Assembly (NCBI RefSeq): GCF_023630255.1
Contig: NZ_JALPRS010000001.1
Location: 1-64,000, forward strand
Length of the DNA: 64,000 bases
Reading direction: 5' to 3'
Source of the DNA: Pontibacter deserti
GTDB lineage: Bacteria; Bacteroidota; Bacteroidia; Cytophagales; Hymenobacteraceae
Positions 55,325 to 64,000 of the stretch are shown in pieces. The translations under genes were made by a program, and so were the position numbers. The notes under the pieces are model-generated. The model was not told the DNA's origin. It searched no databases and saw only the letters and a program-made list of their open reading frames with translations. Position 1 is the stretch's first letter, and each line of letters starts with the position of its first letter.

Positions 55325-55371
55325 TTTTGAATAACTAAATGAGTGAATAACTCAACTCACATTTATACTTT

Positions 55372-55407
55372 AACCCGCCCCGGCTATACTTTAGTCAGGG
55401 CGGTTTT
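55372..55407 (+). terminator. Terminator of sppA
   Basis: AACCCGCCC (55372-55380) pairs with GGGCGGTT (55398-55405) with one bulged C and a 17-base loop, then T. It is 48 bases past the sppA stop. Confidence 0.6.
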
Positions 55408-55595
55408 GCTTTCAGGTAAATTGATTTTATAGATTTATCCGTAAGTTATAGTTTTGGTAATCTATACTTTATAAACTGATGTGGAGAAGCTTTGATAAAA
55501 GTCATTTATTTTGAACTATAAAATCGCCTATTTCGCACCCGTAACCATTTTAGAGATATTCACTAAATCATACGCTCATTCAATACTTAAAACCT

Positions 55596-56411
55596 ATGAT
55601 GCAGCCACTACACGAAGCGACAGCTTATATACAGCAAAACACAGACAACTTTGCGCCTGAATTCGGTATTATACTTGGAACCGGGTTAGGCGCACTGGTG
55701 AACGAGATCGAAGTACAGTACAGCCTTTCTTATGCCGATATTCCGCACTTCCCGGTATCAACGGTAGAGAGCCATTCGGGCAGGCTTATACTTGGGTTGC
55801 TGGCTGGCCGCCGTGTAATAGTGATGCAGGGCCGCTTCCATTATTATGAAGGCTATTCCATGGAGCAGGTGGTGTTTCCGATTCGTGTCATGAGGTTGCT
55901 GGGCATCCAGAAGTTGTTTGTGTCTAATGCAGCTGGCGGTCTTAACCCTGCTTTTAACACATCAGAGTTGATGGTGATTACAGATCATATTAACCTGCAG
56001 CCAAGTAACCCGCTTATTGGTAAGAACATAGATGAACTTGGTCCCCGTTTCCCAGATATGAGTGATGTATACGATGAGCATATGGTGCGCCAGGCGATGG
56101 TTATTGCAGAAGATGCTGATTTTGATTTACGTGAAGGTGTATATGTGAGCGTGCCGGGGCCGATGCTGGAAACTCCTGCCGAATATAAATATCTTTCTGT
56201 GATTGGTGCCGATGCCGTTGGTATGTCTACAGTGCCGGAAGTAATTGCTGCCCGCCACATGGGGTTACCGGTTTTTGCAGTATCTGTAATCACCGACATG
56301 TGCACCCCTGACCGACTGAAGAAAGTGAAGCTGGCTGATATTCTGGAAGCTGCCGCCAAAGCAGAGCCCCGCATGACGATGTTAATAAGAGAGCTGATAA
56401 GAATGCAGTAA
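55596..56411 (+). CDS. punA: Purine nucleoside phosphorylase (trimeric type)
   Basis: A 271-residue purine nucleoside phosphorylase of the trimeric PNP/MTAP family. It shows GIILGTGLGALVNEI (phosphate-binding start), VESHSGRLILG, the MQGRFHYYEGY segment, SNAAGGLNP, and the purine-site stretch VPGPMLETPAEYKY ... GADAVGMSTVPEV. It releases ribose-1-phosphate from guanosine or inosine in purine salvage. Start: two ATG codons in a row; 55596 gives the normal length. Closed by a strong bidirectional terminator. Confidence 0.95.
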   Translation: MMQPLHEATAYIQQNTDNFAPEFGIILGTGLGALVNEIEVQYSLSYADIPHFPVSTVESHSGRLILGLLAGRRVIVMQGRFHYYEGYSMEQVVFPIRVMRLLGIQKLFVSNAAGGLNPAFNTSELMVITDHINLQPSNPLIGKNIDELGPRFPDMSDVYDEHMVRQAMVIAEDADFDLREGVYVSVPGPMLETPAEYKYLSVIGADAVGMSTVPEVIAARHMGLPVFAVSVITDMCTPDRLKKVKLADILEAAAKAEPRMTMLIRELIRMQ

Positions 56412-56428
56412 GTAATCTTATTGTTCAT

Positions 56429-56466
56429 AAAAAAGCCCCGGCTATAGGTATAGCCGGGGCTTTTTT
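56429..56466. terminator. Bidirectional terminator
   Basis: An 18-bp perfect stem (56429-56446 with 56449-56466) with an A-run, AGCCCCGGCTATA and only a 2-base loop. It separates the convergent punA and DUF4249 genes. Nearly identical to the terminator at 7536-7573. Confidence 0.93.
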
Positions 56467-56481
56467 ATACTTCATTAATTC

Positions 56482-57288
56482 TTATTTTTTTAAAATTACC
56501 GTATCCCGGTCAAAGGCCAGGTTTGTGAAAATGCCCAGCCCACCCTGTACCGATGATTTGATCTTAGAAGGCTGGGCAAACGGGTTGCCGTTCGCGTTTT
56601 TTGCATCTTCTGTTGAGCGCAGGAAATCATAATACTGCTCTTCTATGTGGTACAGCGAAAGTATAAGCGTATCGCCTTCTTCGTAATCGTAACCCGAGCC
56701 GTAAGATGTTTCTTTGCCGTTTGTCAGCTCATCAGAAGTTACAAATTCACGCTGAGCTCCATTCTCCAGGCTATCGCGGTGCGTCATGTAACGGTAAAAG
56801 TTTGCTGTATTCGGATCATCCTGAAAAGTAGTAAGCACATATGCTTTGTCCTTCTCATTAAATTTCCATTCTACTTTTATGATCGGCACTTTGGGTAGTA
56901 TAGTTGTAAAACCGGTTACCTTACGACCCTGCCCATCCACCACTTCAATGCCATATACTTCTCCGGGAGCTCCGTCCATAATCTCGGTAGATGAGTGCGT
57001 AAAGTAACGGTTGTTCCTTGCATTAAATGCCGGGTTATAGGTTAGTTTAATTCGTCTGTCACGGAAAGTAATGTATACTTCAGCATCAGGAACGAGCGGT
57101 GGAGTAGGGGAGTCGAAATAAGAGGAGGTTTCAAGCACGGTTACCTGGAAAGGATAGCCCTGCTCCAGGTAACATTCCACTACCAGTTGTGGCTCATGCT
57201 CCGGCAACACCACCTCAATCTCTTTCTCCATGTTGCAGCCAAGTATAAAAAACAGTGGCAGCAGGTATAGGTATAAAATGCGTTTCAT
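56482..57288 (-). CDS. DUF4249 lipoprotein paired with TonB receptor
   Basis: A 268-residue lipoprotein (lipobox ILGC, Cys18). It matches DUF4249: LVVECYLEQGYPFQVTVLET near residue 38 and later VYGIEVVDGQGRKVTGFTTI. Such proteins are nearly always encoded next to a TonB-dependent receptor, as here. The start overlaps the receptor's stop by one base. It is probably the surface-exposed partner (lid or binding protein) of that receptor. Confidence 0.87.
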   Translation of the reverse strand: MKRILYLYLLPLFFILGCNMEKEIEVVLPEHEPQLVVECYLEQGYPFQVTVLETSSYFDSPTPPLVPDAEVYITFRDRRIKLTYNPAFNARNNRYFTHSSTEIMDGAPGEVYGIEVVDGQGRKVTGFTTILPKVPIIKVEWKFNEKDKAYVLTTFQDDPNTANFYRYMTHRDSLENGAQREFVTSDELTNGKETSYGSGYDYEEGDTLILSLYHIEEQYYDFLRSTEDAKNANGNPFAQPSKIKSSVQGGLGIFTNLAFDRDTVILKK

Positions 57289-59600
57289 CAGAATCTGAAA
57301 TTATAAGTAACTGAAGGTATAACCGGGAACAACGATACCTGCTTGGCCCTGAAACCTATCGTTTGTTCGTCTTCTTCGTCCTTTAGCTGCTCGAAGTACA
57401 CAAAGTATGGGTTGCGCCTGTTATAGGCATTGTAGGCATTAAAGGTAAGATCGGCCTCGCCTCGTTTAGGTTTAAGCTTCCAGACCACGCCCACATCCAA
57501 CCGGTGTGTTGCATCCAGACGGAAGCTGTTACGGTCGGAGTATATAGGCACTACGCTAGGTTCCTGCCCTTCCACATCCTGAAAGGCAAAACGTGCAACC
57601 GGCAACGAGAAGGCATTGCCAGTACCATATACAAATGCTCCGGTAAGGCTAAGACGTTTGTTTAGCTGGTGCAGCACAACTACGCTCAGGTCGTGACGGC
57701 GGTCATAACGCGTCGGGAAGCGGCGCCCGTCGTTTATTTCATCAAACTGGCGATAGGTCCAGGATAAGGTATAGCCTATCCAGCCGGTGGTACGACCTTT
57801 TATTTTCTCCAGGTATATTTCGTTTCCGTAACTTTCACCTTTCCCGAACAGGAACTCGTTCTCCAGGCTATCGTTCACAAACAGGTTGGCACCATCCCTA
57901 AAGTCGATCTGGCGGTGCATCCATTTATAGTATACTTCATTTGTTACCAGGTATTTACCATCGCCAAATAAATGGCTTACCCCTGCAGCCACCTGTTGTG
58001 AGCGTTGCGGCTTTACACGCGCCGTAGACGGAAACCAGATATCAGTAGGGAGCGAAGCACCTGAGTTGGCTAACAGGTGTATATACTGCATCATGCTGGC
58101 GTAACTCGCCTTTACGGATGTGTTGGTTGTTATACTATAGCGGGCAGCTGCTCGTGGTTCCAAGGCTGCATATGTTTTATCCTGGCTGTTAAAACCCGAT
58201 ACGCGCAGGCCATAGTTTAGTGATAGTTGTGCATTTACGTTATAGTCGTCGGAGATATAGGCACCGAATTCACTGGCCTTATAGTTATTGCCGGCACTAA
58301 AGCTTAAGCGGTCGTCATCGCTATCAAAATTGAGGCGGCCAACCGTAAATGCGTGGTTTGTGGCCGATGCACCAAATCTGATTGTATGCTTGTCATCCAG
58401 CAGCCACTCGTAATCCGTTTTAAGGCTGATATCTTTTACTTCGGAGCCCAGGTTAAAGCTGAACACATCGATCTTGTTCTGGATGCTATACTTGTAGCCT
58501 GTAAGGGAAAAGGATGTGTTGGAAAACAAGCGTGTGTTATAGTTGTGGCGCCAGTTCAGGGAGCCCATTGTATTCCCCCAGTTAAACGAAAAGCTGAAAT
58601 CGGCATCATCAAACGTGAAAAAGTCGCGGCCAAAGTAACTACTTAAGGTAATCTCGTCTTTTGGAGTAGGGTTATAGTTTAAGCGGGCATTAAAGTCGTA
58701 GAAGTAATAATCTGGTATAGGGTTATAGTCTTTATTGTCTTCGTTTAGCTTATTGATAATGCGGGTAAAAGAATCAACATAGGTACGGCGCCCGGATACA
58801 AGGAATGTTAGTTTATCTTTTACGATCGGGCCATCTAAGCTTAGCCGGGAAGAAATAAGGCCGATCCCGCCATTAACACGAAGCTTATCGTTATTCCCTT
58901 CGTTCATCCGCACATCCAGCACCGAGGATAACCTGCCCCCAAACTGTGCCGGAAAGCCACCTTTATACAGCTCCACATTGCGCACTGCGTCCGGGTTAAA
59001 CACACTGAAGAAACCAAACAAATGCGAAGGGTTATAGATGACGGCATCATCCAGCAACACTAAATTCTGGTCGGGGCCGCCGCCACGTACATACAATCCT
59101 GATGAACCTTCGCCGCCAGATTGTACACCGGGTTTTAGCTGCAGTGTTTTTATCAGGTCCACTTCCCCGAAAATGGCAGGCAACAGCTTGGCTTCGCGGG
59201 TAGTAAGCTGCTCTACGCTCATGCGGTTATCTGTAAGTTTCTGCTCCAGTGTGTTAGCTTCCACTACTACTTCCTGCAGTTGGTTGTCAGAGGGCTGCAG
59301 CGCAATGTCTATAGTTCGGTCCGTATTGGTAACAGTTATAGTTTGAGTGACTGGCATGTACCCGACGTAGGTAGCTTGTAACTCATGCGTGCCGGCAGGT
59401 AAGTTTAAACTATAAGATCCTCGGGCATCAGTTATGGTACCTATTCTTAACTGCGGTACCGCTACAGTAGCCCCGATCAGTGCCTGTTTATCTGTTGCTG
59501 ACCTTACAATACCACTCACGCGGTAACTCTGAGCAAATGCTATACTTGCAGAAAAGGAGAAAAGCAGCAGTAAAAAATATCTGTATATAGATTGAGGCAT
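57288..59600 (-). CDS. TonB-dependent receptor
   Basis: A 770-residue outer-membrane receptor. A signal peptide (LLLLFSFSASIAFAQ) is followed by a carboxypeptidase-like regulatory domain (~25-105), plug (FGEVDLIKTLQLKPGVQSGG then EGSSGLYVRGGGPDQNLVLL) and a 22-strand barrel ending in SVTYNFRF, a canonical C-terminal aromatic. The -7 box TAATTTTG on the minus strand (59627-59634) is a candidate promoter. Likely substrate uptake for the DUF4249 partner; ligand unknown. Confidence 0.92.
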   Translation of the reverse strand: MPQSIYRYFLLLLFSFSASIAFAQSYRVSGIVRSATDKQALIGATVAVPQLRIGTITDARGSYSLNLPAGTHELQATYVGYMPVTQTITVTNTDRTIDIALQPSDNQLQEVVVEANTLEQKLTDNRMSVEQLTTREAKLLPAIFGEVDLIKTLQLKPGVQSGGEGSSGLYVRGGGPDQNLVLLDDAVIYNPSHLFGFFSVFNPDAVRNVELYKGGFPAQFGGRLSSVLDVRMNEGNNDKLRVNGGIGLISSRLSLDGPIVKDKLTFLVSGRRTYVDSFTRIINKLNEDNKDYNPIPDYYFYDFNARLNYNPTPKDEITLSSYFGRDFFTFDDADFSFSFNWGNTMGSLNWRHNYNTRLFSNTSFSLTGYKYSIQNKIDVFSFNLGSEVKDISLKTDYEWLLDDKHTIRFGASATNHAFTVGRLNFDSDDDRLSFSAGNNYKASEFGAYISDDYNVNAQLSLNYGLRVSGFNSQDKTYAALEPRAAARYSITTNTSVKASYASMMQYIHLLANSGASLPTDIWFPSTARVKPQRSQQVAAGVSHLFGDGKYLVTNEVYYKWMHRQIDFRDGANLFVNDSLENEFLFGKGESYGNEIYLEKIKGRTTGWIGYTLSWTYRQFDEINDGRRFPTRYDRRHDLSVVVLHQLNKRLSLTGAFVYGTGNAFSLPVARFAFQDVEGQEPSVVPIYSDRNSFRLDATHRLDVGVVWKLKPKRGEADLTFNAYNAYNRRNPYFVYFEQLKDEEDEQTIGFRAKQVSLFPVIPSVTYNFRF

Positions 59601-59751
59601 TGCCGGCTATAGTTTGTAAGCAGGTGCAAAATTAACTAATTCATTCAGGAACAGAAGCTATACTTCTGATAAACAAAGAACAAACGCCCGAGTACTGCAA
59701 TTGTTTAAGAAGAGAATTAAATTTTAGCAGATGTGTTTAGTATACAAGCAA

Positions 59752-59783
59752 AAAGGCCTCGCTTATGTTTTTGCGAGGCCTTT
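59752..59783. terminator. Terminator of the M61 peptidase gene
   Basis: AAAGGCCTCGC (59752-59762) pairs with GCGAGGCCTTT (59773-59783) around 10 bases. It lies 6 bases past the stop of the minus-strand M61 gene; A and T runs flank it. Confidence 0.85.
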
Positions 59784-59789
59784 AATACT

Positions 59790-61673
59790 TTATTGAGCAT
59801 TGATGTTGAGCCAGGCAGCCCTCAACGCCAGTTGTTGTGGCGTAGCTTTAGGGTCTGGTTGCAGGTAATGGGGTACTATGCGTTCTGCCTGCCGCACTTT
59901 TGCTTTCAGGGTTACTTCGTTTAGTTTTTTCTTCTCTAAGCGGCCTACGGTAACGGTAACATCATCGCCTGGCTTCATCTTTTGTAGGTCTTCCCCTATA
60001 AGTTGTCTTACATTAGATGGCGACATCTCTTTCCCATTCCACTTCAGTAGCCGGTCGCCGGGCTTCAGGCCAAGTTCTTTGCCGAAGGCATCCATATCAT
60101 CGGTCGCTTCCACAATAATTTTACCACTTTCATTATCATACCCGGGTACAAACCCACCATAAGAATTTACCAGTTGCTTCGACATTGGCTCATAGGTAAT
60201 GCCAACTTTTTTAAAGGTCTCTTCCAGCGGCAGGGGCTCACTTCCTTCCACATATTTGGTAAAAAATTCCCGTATCTCCGGGTAAGTCAGCTCTGCTATT
60301 TTATCAAAAAGCTCTTCGTCTTTAAAAGATTTGTTCTTGCCATAGGTTTTGCCTAATTCCTGCATCAGGTCACGTAAACCATACTTACCCTGCGATAACT
60401 CACGCAGCCGTACATCCAGCACCAGGCCTATTAGCGCACCTTTCTGGTACACGTTACCATACTCTTTCTCGTAAGGCCCGAGCACTTTTGCACTCATTTC
60501 AGTAAAAGGCAGTGTATCGTTATAGTAAGCCTTGGAAGTAGCAATGTATTCCTGTATCTTGTTCAGGTAGGCATCGAGGTCAATTAACTTCTCATATACC
60601 TGCACATGCGATGCAAAATACTCTGTTACTCCCTCATACATCCATAAGTGTTTCGACATGTCGGGGTTTATGAAGTCGAAATTGCCGATCTGCTCTGAGT
60701 GAATGGTAAGCGGGGTTACAATATGGAAGAACTCATGGGCAGCTACATCGCGCATGGTGCTGCTGAACTGCTCTTCCGGCATTTCCGGCAGGAAGTATAC
60801 CGACGAATTTGAATGCTCCAGGGCACCAAACGAGCCTGACTTACCTACTTTTTCAGGCACATAGATCAGGAATGCATACTTGTCTACCGGCAGCTTGCCA
60901 CCCAGGTAGTTGCGCTGTGCCTGCAATATATCTTTAATGTTGGCGGCTATGGGCTTCGATTTTACTTTTCCGCTGGGCGAATAAACCGATACCAGCACAT
61001 CTGTTTCTCCAAGGTCCAGCACGGTTGTGTCAGGGGCGTTATACATCAGTGGCGAGTCGGCCAGTGTTACATAATCCGGTAAAAGGTACGTATCAGAGGT
61101 GGCTGTAGAAGAAGTGGCTTTAAGCGGGGTAGAACCATAAAAGCCCTGCGGTTTAGTTATAGTTAACCGGAACGGCAGCTGCTTCAGCCCATCAAAATAA
61201 CCCACAAACCCGAAGGTGTTCAGCAAAAAATTCTTGCTGGCTTCAATGTTTGTTCCGCCTGGTTCAAATATGGCTTCTGTTTTTTTAGCAGCATCAAATG
61301 TGTCATCTACCCAGTAGGTGATTTTCTGTAGTTTATCTGCTTCTTTAATGCGCCAGCGGTTTTCGTCCAGCTTCTCCACCACTAGTTTCCGGCCTTTATT
61401 GTCGAGGGCTGAAAATTCCGAAACAAACTTTCCGAAATCAGAAATCGAGTAGGTACCCGGCACTATCTTCGGCATGTTGTAAATAATCTCTTCCTGCTTC
61501 AGCTCGGGAGCCAGCACTGTTACCTGAACTTTGTCTTCTTTTACTTTGGTCAGATCTATTGTTACATGGTATTGTTCTTCAGATGAAGCCTGTGAGGTGT
61601 GAGCAGGTCTGGCAGAAGAGCAACCTAACAAGGCGGTAAGGCCAAGCAACAGGAGTGATTTTTTGAATGTCAT
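59790..61673 (-). CDS. M61-family metallopeptidase lipoprotein with PDZ domain
   Basis: A 627-residue lipoprotein (lipobox LLGC, Cys18). The N-terminal ~200 residues match peptidase M61 N-terminal; zinc motif AAHEFFHIVTP (HExxH at ~310) with downstream Glu in LWMYEGVTEYFA. Residues ~500-590 form a PDZ-like domain (YGGFVPGYDNESGKIIVEAT; LGLKPGDRLLKWNGKEM). The family includes glycyl aminopeptidases. It probably acts in the periplasm or at the surface. No close partner gene. Confidence 0.9.
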   Translation of the reverse strand: MTFKKSLLLLGLTALLGCSSARPAHTSQASSEEQYHVTIDLTKVKEDKVQVTVLAPELKQEEIIYNMPKIVPGTYSISDFGKFVSEFSALDNKGRKLVVEKLDENRWRIKEADKLQKITYWVDDTFDAAKKTEAIFEPGGTNIEASKNFLLNTFGFVGYFDGLKQLPFRLTITKPQGFYGSTPLKATSSTATSDTYLLPDYVTLADSPLMYNAPDTTVLDLGETDVLVSVYSPSGKVKSKPIAANIKDILQAQRNYLGGKLPVDKYAFLIYVPEKVGKSGSFGALEHSNSSVYFLPEMPEEQFSSTMRDVAAHEFFHIVTPLTIHSEQIGNFDFINPDMSKHLWMYEGVTEYFASHVQVYEKLIDLDAYLNKIQEYIATSKAYYNDTLPFTEMSAKVLGPYEKEYGNVYQKGALIGLVLDVRLRELSQGKYGLRDLMQELGKTYGKNKSFKDEELFDKIAELTYPEIREFFTKYVEGSEPLPLEETFKKVGITYEPMSKQLVNSYGGFVPGYDNESGKIIVEATDDMDAFGKELGLKPGDRLLKWNGKEMSPSNVRQLIGEDLQKMKPGDDVTVTVGRLEKKKLNEVTLKAKVRQAERIVPHYLQPDPKATPQQLALRAAWLNINAQ

Positions 61674-61758
61674 AGTTTCGGATTGGTTGTAAAGGCTTTT
61701 AAACGCAGGCAGGGTTTGTTAAAGTATAACAGAAACTGAGTTTATACTTAGTGGCTGT

Positions 61759-62502
61759 TTAACCCTCTACTACGTTTATACTGCCCATGCCACCGGATAC
61801 GTTTATGGTGAGTGTATGTTTGCTTTTACCGTAAGCCGCATTCTGATAGTACCCACCATTTTTCTTAAAGCCGTTCAGGTTCTTGCTGCCAAGCCCGGAG
61901 GCATTAAGTTTTACACCCGTGTTTTTAGGCAGCTTCAGGTTTACTTCGCCTATACCGCCTGCAATATCCACTTTTACGTTGTGGTTCCAGTTACCAGTCA
62001 TGTCCAGGTTCAGTTCGCCTACACCGGCAGCAATTTCCACTACTTTCACAGAACTGCCTTTCAGGTTTACATCGCAGCTAACAGCTCCGGCTTCTATATC
62101 CAGTGTTTCCAGGTGGCTGTTGCTCAGGTCCAGCTTTGTTTCTCCGGCTCCCATCTTTAAGTATAAGTTTAGCGGGATGTTCTTATTCAGGCTGATGTTC
62201 CATTTGTTTTCGCCACTATTGCTCTTGTTGCTGATGTCTTTCTGTGTCATGGTCAGGTCAGCCATACCATTTTTCTTACTGAAATCCATATTGGGCTTCC
62301 AGTCGGTGCGGTTGTAGTTCACATTTGCATCGATCAGCTGTGTGGTACCTGTTTTCAGACTCAGTTCGCCTGCCGGAATCTCCAGCCGTATGGTTCCCCC
62401 TTTTGTATCAGTCAACGGTATGGTTCCTTTAAATTGGTTTGAATCCTGTGCCAGCAACGACAACGGAAGTATAAACAGCAGAGATGATAATAGCTTTTTC
62501 AT
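61759..62502 (-). CDS. Exported DUF4097/toast-rack-like beta-helix protein
   Basis: A 247-residue exported protein (signal MKKLLSSLLFILPLSLLA). The rest is built from short repeated beta strands with patterns such as MGAGETKLDLSNSHLETLDI, EIAAGVGELNLDMTGNWNHN and DIAGGIGEVNLKLP, matching the DUF4097 / toast_rack_N parallel-beta fold. Such domains occur in LiaF-like and PspC-linked proteins; the function is unknown. 55 bases from the ABC permease gene on the same strand, and probably cotranscribed with it. Confidence 0.7.
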   Translation of the reverse strand: MKKLLSSLLFILPLSLLAQDSNQFKGTIPLTDTKGGTIRLEIPAGELSLKTGTTQLIDANVNYNRTDWKPNMDFSKKNGMADLTMTQKDISNKSNSGENKWNISLNKNIPLNLYLKMGAGETKLDLSNSHLETLDIEAGAVSCDVNLKGSSVKVVEIAAGVGELNLDMTGNWNHNVKVDIAGGIGEVNLKLPKNTGVKLNASGLGSKNLNGFKKNGGYYQNAAYGKSKHTLTINVSGGMGSINVVEG

Positions 62503-62557
62503 AATTGAGGTTAGATATAAGGTATAAACAAAAGCCTTAGAGCCCTGCTATACTTGG

Positions 62558-64000
62558 TTATTGTGTACGGATAGCTTTTACAGGATCGAGCAGGGCAGCT
62601 TTAACTGCCTGAAAACTTACCGTGAGCAGCGCAATGGCCATGGCGGCCACTCCGGCAACAGCAAATATCCACCAGCTCAGGTTAGTACGGTAAGCAAAGT
62701 CCTGCAACCATTTATCCATTCCGTACCAGGCAATAGGTATGGCCAGCAGTATAGCTATAAGCACCAGCACTGCAAAATCGCGGGAGAGAAGCAAGACTAT
62801 ACTTCCGGTAGAAGAGCCCAGCACTTTGCGGATACCGATCTCTTTGGTTCGTTGTTCTGCTGTAAAGGATGCCAGGCCGAATAAACCCAAGCATGCGATA
62901 AATATGGTAAGCCCGGCAAAATACCCGAAAACGGTCAGCATCTTTTCTTCGGCCCGGTACTGCTTATCAAAGTGTTCATCCATAAAGAAGTACTCCATTG
63001 GGTGTTTTTGGTCAAATGCCTGCCATTTTGCCTGCACATATTCTATGGTTGCCGGCATATCCTGTGGCTTTAACCGCAACAGCAAGTATCCCGGAGAAGT
63101 CGGTGCCAGGGCCAGTACCAGTGGTTCTACTTTATTGTGCAACGAAGTAACATGAAAATCTTTTACTACCCCGATCACTTTTGCGTCCCAGTCACCTACC
63201 TGTATGCGTTTACCTAGCGGTTCCTTCCAACCCATTTTCCTAACAGCGGCTTCGTTTATAATCAAGCCACCTTTCAGGTCTGTTTTAAAGCTTCGGGAGT
63301 AGTTGCGGCCTTGCTTCACCTCAATACCCATAACATCTATAAACTCATAGTCTACAAACATGACATTCATGGTGTTTTGCAGCGTTTGCCCATTCTTTTC
63401 AGCAAAAACAAGTAATGTGCTCAGAGGCTCAGCCGGAATATTGGCCGTGTTCGACACGCTCTCGATGTTAGGGTTGCTGAGTAGCTCCTGTTTTATACTT
63501 GGCAATTGCTGCACCAGTACCGAATCCCCGACAGGTATGTCGATGGCCAGCACCCGTTCTTTGTTGAAGCCCAGGCTCCGGTTCTTCAGAAACTGCATCT
63601 GGCTAAAAACTACCAGTGTGCCAATGATCATAATAAGCGAAATGGTGAATTGCACCACTACCAGCGTACGGCGTAAGGCAGCGCTACCGCCTTTTGGCAT
63701 TTTATCGGTTTTCAGAACATCAGCCGGCTTAAATCCTGACAAAAAAATGGCCGGATAACTGCCTGCAACGGCGCCAATGAACACAACAATGGCAAAAAGC
63801 GCTAGCAGTACTTCTGTCTGTAAAAAGAAATTGGCGTCGAACTGCTTTCCGGTAAGGTTATTAAAGGTTGGTATCAGGATCTGGGCCAGGGCCAACGCCA
63901 GAACAACAGCTATCAGCGTGATCAGCAGCGACTCGCCGATGAACTGCCCGATGATCTGGGAACGGTAGGCCCCGACAACTTTGCGCAAACCTACTTCTCG
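62558..64000 (-). CDS. MacB/FtsX-type ABC transporter permease (C-terminal part, runs off window)
   Basis: At least 480 residues of a Bacteroidota FtsX-like permease; the reading frame remains open to the right edge, so the N-terminus lies outside the window. The visible part begins in a REVGLRKVVGAYR segment (the typical coupling stretch after the first helix set), with two helices, a periplasmic MacB_PCD-like domain (~130-330) and a second FtsX module with GIRKVLGSSTGSIVLLLSRD. It works with an ATPase to export a small molecule or macromolecule. An internal TTG start is not used. Confidence 0.88.
   Translation of the reverse strand, partial: REVGLRKVVGAYRSQIIGQFIGESLLITLIAVVLALALAQILIPTFNNLTGKQFDANFFLQTEVLLALFAIVVFIGAVAGSYPAIFLSGFKPADVLKTDKMPKGGSAALRRTLVVVQFTISLIMIIGTLVVFSQMQFLKNRSLGFNKERVLAIDIPVGDSVLVQQLPSIKQELLSNPNIESVSNTANIPAEPLSTLLVFAEKNGQTLQNTMNVMFVDYEFIDVMGIEVKQGRNYSRSFKTDLKGGLIINEAAVRKMGWKEPLGKRIQVGDWDAKVIGVVKDFHVTSLHNKVEPLVLALAPTSPGYLLLRLKPQDMPATIEYVQAKWQAFDQKHPMEYFFMDEHFDKQYRAEEKMLTVFGYFAGLTIFIACLGLFGLASFTAEQRTKEIGIRKVLGSSTGSIVLLLSRDFAVLVLIAILLAIPIAWYGMDKWLQDFAYRTNLSWWIFAVAGVAAMAIALLTVSFQAVKAALLDPVKAIRTQ

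Noticed and set aside
1..64000. tRNA genes, prophage or known insertion sequences
   Set aside because: No T-loop consensus with cloverleaf context and no integrase, transposase or phage structural protein was recognised on either strand.

Overview
The window is a chromosomal segment of a Bacteroidota bacterium, most likely order Cytophagales, family Hymenobacteraceae (Pontibacter-like). That placement is inference from content. It carries a multicopper oxidase with a type IX secretion tail, SusC/TonB-type and OMP_b-brl outer-membrane receptors (one paired with a DUF4249 lipoprotein), DUF4199 membrane proteins, a BatA-N protein, and a Bacteroidota-type arginine decarboxylase. Promoters fit the TTTG / TAnnTTTG pattern and there are almost no Shine-Dalgarno sequences. 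Coding and non-coding DNA alike are studded with the short words TATACTT/AAGTATA and ACTATAG, which looks like a lineage-wide word bias.

Layout. 1-434: 3' end of a 5S rRNA gene, its terminator, and a structured non-coding stretch. 435-6925: a co-directional run of a BatA-N protein, a dihydroorotase-like protein without its metal ligands, two DUF4199 proteins and two glycosyltransferases. 6977-19240: mostly housekeeping genes (DoxX, purB, an AsmA-like/GT51 transglycosylase, an SBF-like transporter, a DAHP synthase with a reduced chorismate mutase tail, TerC, dolichol-phosphate-mannose-synthase-like GT2, protoporphyrinogen oxidase, a GmhB-like phosphatase, a thrombospondin-3-repeat secreted protein). 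19308-24963: an arginine block (arginine decarboxylase diverging from arginase-argS) flanked by two small DUF559 nuclease elements, each enclosed in inverted repeats. 25012-27322: glutathione peroxidase, menA, an acetyltransferase, a small membrane protein. 27455-29160: three very compact minus-strand genes separated by two attC-like sites, resembling an integron cassette cluster without an integrase; the first gene is frameshifted.

29327-41172: outer-membrane receptor, TPR protein, lpdA, a secreted protein, a subtilisin-like lipoprotein, a glycine-zipper lipoprotein, an acetyltransferase, an AraC regulator, an NAD(P)-binding protein and a Bcr/CflA exporter. 41507-47431: two tandem acyl-lipid/acyl-CoA desaturases, an alpha/beta hydrolase with a methyltransferase, and an RhlE-type helicase. 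47691-56411: secreted multicopper oxidase, EamA and AI-2E transporters, rarA, sppA and purine nucleoside phosphorylase. 56482-64000: DUF4249/TonB receptor pair, M61 peptidase, a DUF4097-like protein and the C-terminal part of a MacB/FtsX-type ABC permease that runs off the window.

The two most unusual things are (i) the pair of DUF559 nuclease-like genes, each fitted exactly between its own hairpin-bearing inverted repeats of different sequence but the same architecture, and (ii) the attC-like sites whose R-box spacing and stem positions agree with each other almost to the base. No CRISPR array, prophage, integrase, transposase of a known family or tRNA gene was recognised. All functional calls rest on reading motifs by eye; no database search was possible.
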